Below the pieces are notes generated by a model. That model was given only the letters and a program-made list of their open reading frames with translations. It searched no databases and had not been told where the DNA came from. A stretch of DNA of 64,000 nucleotides, taken from the NCBI GenBank assembly GCA_902496015.1, contig CABUZJ010000001.1, forward strand, positions 222,551-286,550, written 5' to 3'. Origin of the DNA: an uncultured Eubacteriales bacterium. Its GTDB lineage: Bacteria; Bacillota; Clostridia; Christensenellales; UBA1242. Numbering within the stretch: position 1 is the first letter of the stretch; every line of letters starts with the position of its first letter. The translations under genes and the position numbers were made by a program. Below, piece by piece: positions 57,412 to 64,000 of this stretch.

Positions 57412-59582
57412 TGATAAGTGAAAAAGAGTTAAAGGCAGAAAAAGATTACTTAAAAACAGTGCTTTATATTTTGCAAAAGAAAATTGAAGGGAATGAACAA
57501 CTTTTAACAGATATAGAAAAGGAAATTGCACAAGACTTAAAATATGCGTGGGATAATAGCCTTGAAGACTATGAATGGGCAGAAGTGAAACTTAGCGTTA
57601 ACAGAAGAGAGGCAACTTCAGTTAATGCAATAAATAGATTAAGAGCTTATAATCGCATGATAAAAAGTGCATATTTTGCAAGAATAGATTTTGACGATGG
57701 ACAAGAAGTTATGCCAATTTATTTGGGCATTGCAACGCTTGATGATGGAAATTATTTTTATGTTTACGATTGGCGTGCCCCAATAGCTTCTATGTTTTAT
57801 GATTTTGAGTTAGGGCAGGCTTATTATGATACTCCTAACGGAAGAATTACGGGAAATATTGTTTTAAAGCGTCAGTTTAAAATAAACGGAGATAAAATAG
57901 AACAAATTTTTGATACATCAGTTCAGGTGGTAGATAATATTTTAAGAGAAATGCTTGGCGGACACGCAACAGATAAAATGCGAAATATTGTAACCACAAT
58001 ACAAAAAGAGCAAAATAAAATTATTAGAAAATTAGATAGTGATATATTGGTTGTTTCTGGCCCTGCTGGTAGCGGAAAAACATCTGTTGCTATGCACAGA
58101 GTGGCATATCTTCTTTATGCTTATAAGGAGAGTTTAAGAAACAGTAATATTTTAATATTAAGCCCCAATGATATTTTTTCTAATTATATTTCTAATGTTT
58201 TGCCAGAAATAGGAGAAGATAATGTTTATCAGTCTACATTTGGTGATTTTGTTAGCGCATTTTTAACTGAATTTAAAATAAAAGGAACAATGAATGATAT
58301 TTATGAATATGTTTATTCAATTTCTCCTAATGTAAAACAAAAGCCAATTGAATATAATTCAATAAAATTAAAACAATCTAGTATTTATATCAACCTTATT
58401 GAAACCTTTATTAAAAAAAGAAAATATAAGGTTTTATCGGTTGAAGATGTGGTTGTTGATGGCAAAGTTGTGGTTGATAAATCATTTCTTGAAAAATTTG
58501 CTGATACAATTGAATTGTCTGGGCAAACATTTAAAGAACAAGGTGCGCAAATTATAGATAAAATTTTATTGCATTTAGATATAAAATTAAATAGCAATAA
58601 AACTATAAGAAATAAAATTAAAAAAGCACTTTTAAACAATTTGAACAAGTTAAAACCAAAAGATATGTATCTTGACCTTTATTCAAATAAGGAAGAATTT
58701 GTAAATCTTATTGAAGAAATTTATAATTCTTCTGGAACAAGTAAACAGCAAAGATTCACCATTAAAGAACTTTCAGACATTTTCGATTACACCCAAAACA
58801 ATTTATCTAAGGGAATTTTACCATTTGAAGATGTTTCAGGCTATATGTATTTAAAAGATAGATTAGTGGGATTTAGAACGCAACATAACATTAAACAAGT
58901 GGTTATAGATGAAGGGCAAGATTATAGTCAAATGCAATATAGAATTCTTTCACATGTTTTCAAAGACGCAAAGATAACAGTTTTAGGTGATATAAACCAA
59001 TGCATTTTACCATTTTCTAGTTATAAAAGTTTTGATACGATTGCCAATATTTTAAAAGAAGATAGGCTAGACTGTAAGTGTGCAACCGAATATTTAAGTA
59101 AAACTTATAGAAGCACAACACAAATAAATACTTTTTGTAAGAAGATAATTGGCGAAACAAATTTATTTAATCAAGTTGAAAGAAACGGAGATGAAGTTCA
59201 AATTATAAAAGATTGTGAAGAATTTGATAAAAGTAGGTTATTAAAAGATTCTTTAAATTTAAAAAATAAAGATAACACACTTGCAATAATCACTCGAACC
59301 GAAGCTCAGGCAAAAGAATTAAAGTCAATTATTGATGCTAAAAAATTAGGCAAAAAGTTTAAATTATTAACTAAGGCAGACCGAACTTTTACTGCTGATT
59401 TAATCATGATAATTCCAGCCTATCTTGCAAAGGGGCTAGAATTTGATATTGCATTAATTTATAATGCAAATGAAACAGACTATCCGCAAGAATTTAAGCA
59501 ATTATTTTATGTTGCATGCACAAGAGCATTGCATAAGTTAAATGTTTATTACACTAAAACTTTAACATCGCTTATAAATTAA
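57411..59582 (+). CDS. helD: HelD-like superfamily 1 helicase (RNA polymerase recycling factor)
   Basis: 723 residues. The N-terminal coiled-coil (about 5-42) resembles the RNA-polymerase-probing arm. The conserved YDWRAPIASMFYDFE block (about 119-133) is diagnostic of HelD-type proteins. Walker A is GPAGSGKT (217-224), with VIDEGQDYSQMQ and YLSKTYRSTTQI as later SF1 motifs. LAKGLEFDIALIYN and YVACTRALHKL close the C-terminus. In Bacillus HelD removes stalled RNA polymerase from DNA. The TAATG overlap with rarA couples their translation, and the ribosome site AAAGGAG lies in rarA's last codons. Confidence 0.85.
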   Translation: MISEKELKAEKDYLKTVLYILQKKIEGNEQLLTDIEKEIAQDLKYAWDNSLEDYEWAEVKLSVNRREATSVNAINRLRAYNRMIKSAYFARIDFDDGQEVMPIYLGIATLDDGNYFYVYDWRAPIASMFYDFELGQAYYDTPNGRITGNIVLKRQFKINGDKIEQIFDTSVQVVDNILREMLGGHATDKMRNIVTTIQKEQNKIIRKLDSDILVVSGPAGSGKTSVAMHRVAYLLYAYKESLRNSNILILSPNDIFSNYISNVLPEIGEDNVYQSTFGDFVSAFLTEFKIKGTMNDIYEYVYSISPNVKQKPIEYNSIKLKQSSIYINLIETFIKKRKYKVLSVEDVVVDGKVVVDKSFLEKFADTIELSGQTFKEQGAQIIDKILLHLDIKLNSNKTIRNKIKKALLNNLNKLKPKDMYLDLYSNKEEFVNLIEEIYNSSGTSKQQRFTIKELSDIFDYTQNNLSKGILPFEDVSGYMYLKDRLVGFRTQHNIKQVVIDEGQDYSQMQYRILSHVFKDAKITVLGDINQCILPFSSYKSFDTIANILKEDRLDCKCATEYLSKTYRSTTQINTFCKKIIGETNLFNQVERNGDEVQIIKDCEEFDKSRLLKDSLNLKNKDNTLAIITRTEAQAKELKSIIDAKKLGKKFKLLTKADRTFTADLIMIIPAYLAKGLEFDIALIYNANETDYPQEFKQLFYVACTRALHKLNVYYTKTLTSLIN

Positions 59583-59592
59583 AGGATTTAGA

Positions 59593-60558
59593 ATGAGAAG
59601 AGATACAAAAGATTATAGCAACAATTATAATAAAAATTTAATATTTGGTGAAGTAACGGCAACTAAAGGTGCCACTAATACAAGAAGCCTTTATCAAATT
59701 TATGGAATTTCAGCCGGCAGAGCAGCCCTTGTTAGAAAGTTATTTAATGAATTTAAATTCAAAATTTGGTGGTATGTAATTTTTCTTTCTTTGGGCATAG
59801 TTTGCTTAATAATTGAACCAAGTTCTTGGATAAATGTTCTAGAATTATTAGTTCTAATGGTTTCGGTTGACTTAATTGGGCGTGCAAATAGATGGGGACA
59901 AATAATTGCAATTATTGAATGTTTTTTATATGCATTTATTAGTTTTTCAAATGGGTTATATGGTGAACTTTTTAAGTCGCTTGCAGTTAACTTACCACTT
60001 GCAGTTTTTGCGCTTATTAGTTGGACCATTAATTTAAAAAGTAAAAACAAAAACAAAAATATTAGCAAAGAATTAACAATAAAAAAATTATCAGCTGTGG
60101 GTTGGATAATTACAATCATCAGTTTTTTTGTGTTATGTGCAATAAGTTATTTTGTGTTAAAGGCATTTAACACAACGGCATTAATTTTAAGTGCCATAAC
60201 ATTAAGCATTTCAATTGTTTGCAAAGTGTTAAATGCAATGTGTTATAAAGAAAGTTGGTTCTTAACAACAGTTCAATGTGCAATAAGTCTTGGTTTGTGG
60301 ACAAATGTTTTAATTTTAGGTATTACAAGTGGCGAAGTAGATTTAGAAAGTTTGCCAATGATAGTAGTTTATTTAGCAAATTTAACTAATTCTATTTATT
60401 CTTATATTCTTTGGAAAGCCATGTATAAAAAAGTGGCCGTTAATGGAGTGCAAATATTCAATATTAGGCCAGTGAAAATACATAGAATTGTTAAGTTAAG
60501 AAAACGCTATAAAAATTTAAAATGGAAAAAAGAAATAGATGTGTTAAAAAATAGTTAA
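59593..60558 (+). CDS. PnuC-like nicotinamide riboside/nucleotide transporter
   Basis: 321 residues with seven or so hydrophobic helices between about 60 and 275. The repeated pattern of GLYGELFKSLAVNLPLAVFA with W in the middle, and ESWFLTTVQCAISLGLWTN near the end, is characteristic of PnuC-family vitamin uptake proteins. A Lys-rich, soluble 50-residue N-terminus and a basic C-terminus are added. It sits in the rarA-helD operon, 10 bases after helD; no NAD-linked genes are nearby, so the substrate is not determined. Start ATG behind AAAGGAT. Confidence 0.7.
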   Translation: MRRDTKDYSNNYNKNLIFGEVTATKGATNTRSLYQIYGISAGRAALVRKLFNEFKFKIWWYVIFLSLGIVCLIIEPSSWINVLELLVLMVSVDLIGRANRWGQIIAIIECFLYAFISFSNGLYGELFKSLAVNLPLAVFALISWTINLKSKNKNKNISKELTIKKLSAVGWIITIISFFVLCAISYFVLKAFNTTALILSAITLSISIVCKVLNAMCYKESWFLTTVQCAISLGLWTNVLILGITSGEVDLESLPMIVVYLANLTNSIYSYILWKAMYKKVAVNGVQIFNIRPVKIHRIVKLRKRYKNLKWKKEIDVLKNS

Positions 60559-60563
60559 CAGAT

Positions 60564-60592
60564 TTGACAAATTAAATTTTGTTTAGTAAAAT
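60564..60592 (+). promoter_or_regulatory. SigA-type promoter of the small exported protein gene
   Basis: Perfect TTGACA (60564-60569), 17 bases, TAAAAT (60587-60592). The leader is very short, with the AAGGAG ribosome site at 60602-60607. Confidence 0.75.
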
Positions 60593-60614
60593 AAAATCAC
60601 TAAGGAGAAATATT

Positions 60615-61265
60615 ATGAGTGCAAAAAAAGTTATAAGTTTTTTAATAGCTTCAACTTCTATTTTGGTTGCAAGTTTAATAATAACTTTTGCTGTTATCCT
60701 TCCAACTAGAACAGTTCCATTGCCTGATAGTATTAAATCTTATGCATTTTGTTTTAATGAAAGCAACGATGCAACAATTACGCAAATTTCAAATACAAGA
60801 TTAAAATTATCTCAAAATGTGGAATTTAAGCCAAGTATGGCAACCACATGGCAAGACGGATTTATGACTTTTAAGGGTGCAACTGTTGCAGATGGAGTAG
60901 AGTTTAGCAACACTTTGTATAGTGAATATGTTTGTGCAATTCCTTTTTCAATTTTTAATAATCATAGTAGAGATATTTTGTTTAAACTAAATGTTGAACT
61001 TTCAGGCGATGAAACACTTGCAAATGCCATAGAATTTAAAATATACGATTATTTTGATAAATCATATAAAACAATGGAAGAAGTTAACGGCATTGTTGGT
61101 AGCGGGAAATATGAGATAAATAATAGACCATATAATGAGTTACTACAAACTCAAACGGCTAACTATTGCATTGTTGCAATTGCTAGTAAAGAAAAAAGTC
61201 AAAATGTGAACTTTAATGCAGATACTGCATTTATTAATATAAACATTTCAGTTTCAATGATTTAA
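60615..61265 (+). CDS. Small membrane-anchored extracytoplasmic protein, unknown function
   Basis: 216 residues from the ATG at 60615, behind AAGGAGAAATATT; an alternative frame from 60579 would begin inside the promoter. One N-terminal hydrophobic helix (about 6-28) is followed by a beta-rich domain with no recognised motif. The layout, with a short basic start and a TAFININISVSM end, resembles pilin-like or camelysin/TasA-type exported proteins of Firmicutes, but no cleavage site or family signature is certain. It has its own promoter and a terminator shared with the converging gene on the other strand. Location: cell surface or secreted. Confidence 0.6.
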   Translation: MSAKKVISFLIASTSILVASLIITFAVILPTRTVPLPDSIKSYAFCFNESNDATITQISNTRLKLSQNVEFKPSMATTWQDGFMTFKGATVADGVEFSNTLYSEYVCAIPFSIFNNHSRDILFKLNVELSGDETLANAIEFKIYDYFDKSYKTMEEVNGIVGSGKYEINNRPYNELLQTQTANYCIVAIASKEKSQNVNFNADTAFININISVSMI

Positions 61266-61270
61266 AAAAA

Positions 61271-61298
61271 TAAAAACGCCTAATGTTCGGCGTTTTTT
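61271..61298. terminator. Bidirectional terminator
   Basis: AAAAACGCC (61272-61280), 8-base loop, GGCGTTTTT (61289-61297), flanked by A- and T-runs. It lies between the converging exported-protein and GDPD genes. Confidence 0.85.
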
Positions 61299-61301
61299 AT
61301 T

Positions 61302-62030
61302 TTATACTATTGGTTTAAAATGCTCAAATATAACATTGTCGCAAATTTTAGAAACCCTATCATATTCTTCTTCAGTCCTTACGCACCAAGCTAGAAGAGG
61401 GAGATTTTTATATTTTTTAACGTATCTATTAGGCAAATCTTCTGTGCGGTATGCAATAAAATTTGGCTCGCTTACTTTTTTATTTAAACTCATGTGTTTT
61501 AAAGCAATGCGTTTAAAGAAAGAAAGGTCGCTATTTTTCATTGAACTTGCAACTTGCCCCCGTTTTACATGAGGTGCATTAATTTTAAACCATTCAAGCG
61601 AATATGGGTTAAAAGATTGAACTGCATATTCACCTTTATAATTTTGTAATATTTTATAAACCGCTTTTTCAAATTCGCCAACTTTTCCCATGTTTTTAAT
61701 TTCAATTAAAATTGGTGTTTGTCCATTAACTATTTTTAATGTTTGTTCAAGAGTGGGTATATGTTCGTTACTTTTTGCAAGTTTTAAATCTCTTATATCT
61801 TCATATTTAAGATTTGCTAAATATCCGTCTTTTCCTGTCATTCTGCCAAGGGTTTCATCATGAAAAACAACAATCGTCCCATCAGCAAGGGCTCTTAAAT
61901 CAATTTCAATTGCATAATTGTTATCAATAGCTTTAATAAAAGATGCCAAACTTAACTCAGGTGTTTCAGCATCATGAAGTCCACGATGGGCAATAGGCTT
62001 ATTTGCAATCCAAGTTTCAAAAATATTCAT
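61302..62030 (-). CDS. Glycerophosphodiester phosphodiesterase
   Basis: 242 residues, cytoplasmic, with no signal peptide. The catalytic motifs are HRG at about 15-17, AIEIDLR (metal-binding Glu and Asp) and VVFHDETLGRMT (His), followed by IPTLEQTL and LIEIKN, then YAVQSFNPYSL. All GDPD residues are present. The enzyme splits glycerophosphodiesters, from lipid breakdown, into glycerol-3-phosphate and an alcohol. The ATG at 62030 is chosen over the TTG at 62042 because TTGGAG lies 8 bases upstream of it. It is the only minus-strand gene in this part, divergent from lepA. Confidence 0.88.
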   Translation of the reverse strand: MNIFETWIANKPIAHRGLHDAETPELSLASFIKAIDNNYAIEIDLRALADGTIVVFHDETLGRMTGKDGYLANLKYEDIRDLKLAKSNEHIPTLEQTLKIVNGQTPILIEIKNMGKVGEFEKAVYKILQNYKGEYAVQSFNPYSLEWFKINAPHVKRGQVASSMKNSDLSFFKRIALKHMSLNKKVSEPNFIAYRTEDLPNRYVKKYKNLPLLAWCVRTEEEYDRVSKICDNVIFEHFKPIV

Positions 62031-62177
62031 ATTAATCTCCAAAAATTTAAAAGTGTGTTATATAAATATAATACAACATATTTTATGTTTTTTCTAGTAT
62101 TTTACTAAACATTTTTAACATTTATACTAAAATTATGCTAAAAATATGGTTATAGAACAATAAATAAGTGTTTTACT

Positions 62178-62205
62178 TGCAATTTTAGGTAATTTTGTTT
62201 ACACT
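62178..62205 (+). promoter_or_regulatory. Possible promoter of lepA
   Basis: TTGCAA (62178-62183), 16 bases, TACACT (62200-62205), 37 bases ahead of the lepA ATG. Weaker than the other promoters listed. Confidence 0.35.
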
Positions 62206-62241
62206 TATTTTAATTAATTTAAAAATTGGAGCAAAAACTAT

Positions 62242-64000
62242 ATGTCGCACAATGATTTATCTAATATTAGAAATTTTTCAATAATTGCCCATATTGACCA
62301 TGGTAAAAGCACTCTTGCAGATAGAATTATGGAAACAACAGGGCTTATTAGCGAGCGTGAAAAAAAAGACCAATTATTAGATAATATGGAACTTGAAAGG
62401 GAAAAAGGTATAACTATAAAATTAACGCCTGTTACTATGACATATAATTATAAAGGCAAAAATTATACTTTAAATTTAATAGACACCCCAGGGCATGTAG
62501 ATTTTACTTATGAAGTTAGTCGCTCGCTTGCAGCATGCGAAGGGGCAGTTTTGGTTGTTGATGCAAGTCAAGGTGTGGAAGCACAAACCATTGCAAATGT
62601 GTATCTTGCAATAGAAAATAATTTAGAAATTGTGCCGGTTATAAATAAAATAGATTTACCAAGTGCAAGACCTGAGGAAGTTAAAAAAGAAGTTGAAGAG
62701 ATTATTGGAATTGATTGCACAAATGCACCACTTGTTAGTGCCAAGGAAGGAATAAATATTACACAAGTTTTAGAAAGAATTATTGAAGATGTGCCAGCAC
62801 CTAAAGGAGATAAAGATGCAGATTTGCAGGCTCTAATTTTTGATAGTTATTATGATAATTACAAAGGTGCAGTTTGCCTTGTTAGGATTATGCAAGGCAC
62901 AGTAGTTGCAGGAACAAAAATTAAAATGCTTCAAACTGGAAAAGAATTTGAAGTTACAGAAGTTGGAATATTCACACCTAATGCCACAAGTAAAGACAAA
63001 CTTTCAGCAGGCGATGTTGGCTATATTTCTGCAAGTATTAAAACGGTTTCAGATATTCGTGTGGGTGATACAATAGCAGAATTTGGGAAAAACACTCAAG
63101 CACTTGCAGGTTATAGGCAAGTTATGCCAGTGGTGTTTAGTGGAATATTTCCAATTGATGGTGCGAAATATAATCTTTTAAAAGATGCACTTTTAAAATT
63201 AAAATTATCAGATGCATCATTAGAATTTACCCCTGAAACAAGTTCTGCACTAGGTTATGGGTTTAGATGTGGATTTTTAGGGCTTTTACACATGGAAGTT
63301 ATTACTGAAAGACTTGAAAGAGAATTTAATTTAGACATAATTACAACTGCTCCAAGCGTTAGTTATAAGGTATTTAAGACCAATGGTGATGTGATTGAAA
63401 TTTCAAATCCAACAAATATGCCTCCTATGCAAGAAATAGAACATATAGAAGAACCAGTGATTAAAGCTCATATATTCACACCCCCTGAATATGTTGGAGC
63501 AATAATGGACTTAGCAACAAATAAGCGTGGGGAATATATTGACATGCAATATGTTGATAAATCACGCGTTAAAATGACATATATTTTACCTTTGGGTGAA
63601 ATTGTTTATGACTTTTTTGATAAACTAAAATCTCGCACTCATGGTTATGCAAGTTTTGATTATGAAATGGCTGGGTTTAAAGAAAGTGATATGGTTAAAC
63701 TAGACATTCTTTTAAATGGGGAAGTTTGTGATGCATTGTCGATTTTGGTTCACAGAACTAAGGCTTATGAACGGGGTAGAGGAATAACCGAAAAACTTAA
63801 AGAAGTCGTGCCAAGACAGTTATTTGAAATTCCAATACAGGCAAGCATTGGGAATAAAGTAATAGCAAGGGAAACGGTGAAGGCATTAAGAAAAGATGTA
63901 ATAGCAAAGTGTTATGGTGGTGACATTTCAAGAAAAAGAAAACTATTAGAAAAACAAAAAGAAGGCAAAAAGAAAATGAGAATGTTAGGTTCAGTAGAAC
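62242..64000 (+). CDS. lepA: Elongation factor 4 (LepA), C-terminus beyond the window
   Basis: 586 codons are visible of an expected 600 or so. The G1 motif AHIDHGKST is at 16-24, followed by REKGITIKL (switch I), DTPGHVDF (G3) and NKID (G4). GYGFRCGFLGLLHMEVI marks the LepA domain, and DFFDKLKSRTHGYASFDYE with the C-terminal basic LepA-specific stretch closes the protein, as is typical of EF-4. It is a GTPase that back-translocates stalled ribosomes. Start ATG behind TTGGAG. The right end is cut by the window, with about a dozen residues missing. Confidence 0.95.
   Translation, partial: MSHNDLSNIRNFSIIAHIDHGKSTLADRIMETTGLISEREKKDQLLDNMELEREKGITIKLTPVTMTYNYKGKNYTLNLIDTPGHVDFTYEVSRSLAACEGAVLVVDASQGVEAQTIANVYLAIENNLEIVPVINKIDLPSARPEEVKKEVEEIIGIDCTNAPLVSAKEGINITQVLERIIEDVPAPKGDKDADLQALIFDSYYDNYKGAVCLVRIMQGTVVAGTKIKMLQTGKEFEVTEVGIFTPNATSKDKLSAGDVGYISASIKTVSDIRVGDTIAEFGKNTQALAGYRQVMPVVFSGIFPIDGAKYNLLKDALLKLKLSDASLEFTPETSSALGYGFRCGFLGLLHMEVITERLEREFNLDIITTAPSVSYKVFKTNGDVIEISNPTNMPPMQEIEHIEEPVIKAHIFTPPEYVGAIMDLATNKRGEYIDMQYVDKSRVKMTYILPLGEIVYDFFDKLKSRTHGYASFDYEMAGFKESDMVKLDILLNGEVCDALSILVHRTKAYERGRGITEKLKEVVPRQLFEIPIQASIGNKVIARETVKALRKDVIAKCYGGDISRKRKLLEKQKEGKKKMRMLGSVE

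Noticed and set aside
1..64000. Reassignment of TGA to tryptophan
   Set aside because: Trp codons inspected are TGG, and long genes, including one of 6,695 codons, contain no in-frame TGA.
1..64000. CRISPR arrays, insertion sequences or tRNA genes
   Set aside because: No regularly spaced repeats, transposase-like ORFs or tRNA cloverleaf patterns were found on either strand.

Overview
The window is a stretch of chromosome from a very AT-rich, endospore-forming, Gram-positive-type bacterium, most likely an uncultured member of the Clostridia. This rests on the intact sporulation sigma factor sigK with a hydrophobic pro-sequence, a PdaB-type sporulation deacetylase, RNase J, the TrmR/TrhP tRNA-modification pair, Shine-Dalgarno sites close to AAGGAG, consensus TTGACA/TATAAT promoters, and Lys/Asn/Ile-rich proteins. 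All 34 genes whose stop codon is visible end in TAA or TAG; none ends in TGA.

Layout. 1-8.9 kb is housekeeping: the 5' end of murG (minus strand), a gyrB-gyrA type topoisomerase pair, a small coiled-coil protein, a large acidic single-pass membrane protein with an Ig-like domain, pdaB and a two-OB-fold SSB-like protein. 8.9-30.8 kb on the minus strand is a two-gene surface locus. It has a single 20-kb ORF for a 6,695-residue secreted lipoprotein-like giant with divergent InlB-type repeats and a C-terminal membrane hairpin. Eleven bases downstream lies a membrane-anchored SH3-domain protein. A palindrome overlaps its putative promoter.

31.0-48.4 kb is a compact podovirus-like (P22-like) virion module. 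It holds a sigma-region-4-like regulator, large terminase, portal, scaffold, HK97-type coat, head-tail connector proteins, a probable tail hub, two large receptor-binding or tail proteins, a coiled-coil protein and a holin. I found no integrase, repressor, replication gene, endolysin or tape measure. An SH3/transmembrane gene resembling the giant's partner is inserted in reverse orientation between regulator and terminase. A duplicated promoter-like element (GTGTCAC-29 bases-TAGAAT) lies before the regulator and again inside the gene downstream of the terminase. The module ends at a strong terminator.

48.4-64 kb returns to housekeeping: a membrane protein, RNase J, trmR and a U32-family (TrhP-like) gene, sigK behind a SigE-like promoter, the RNase P RNA gene (rnpB), an orphan Lys/Asn-rich protein, the rarA-helD-pnuC-like operon, a small exported protein, a minus-strand glycerophosphodiester phosphodiesterase, and lepA running off the right edge.

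The most unusual parts are the giant surface protein with its partner and the stand-alone virion module beside it. No tRNA gene, CRISPR array, insertion sequence or reverse transcriptase was found.
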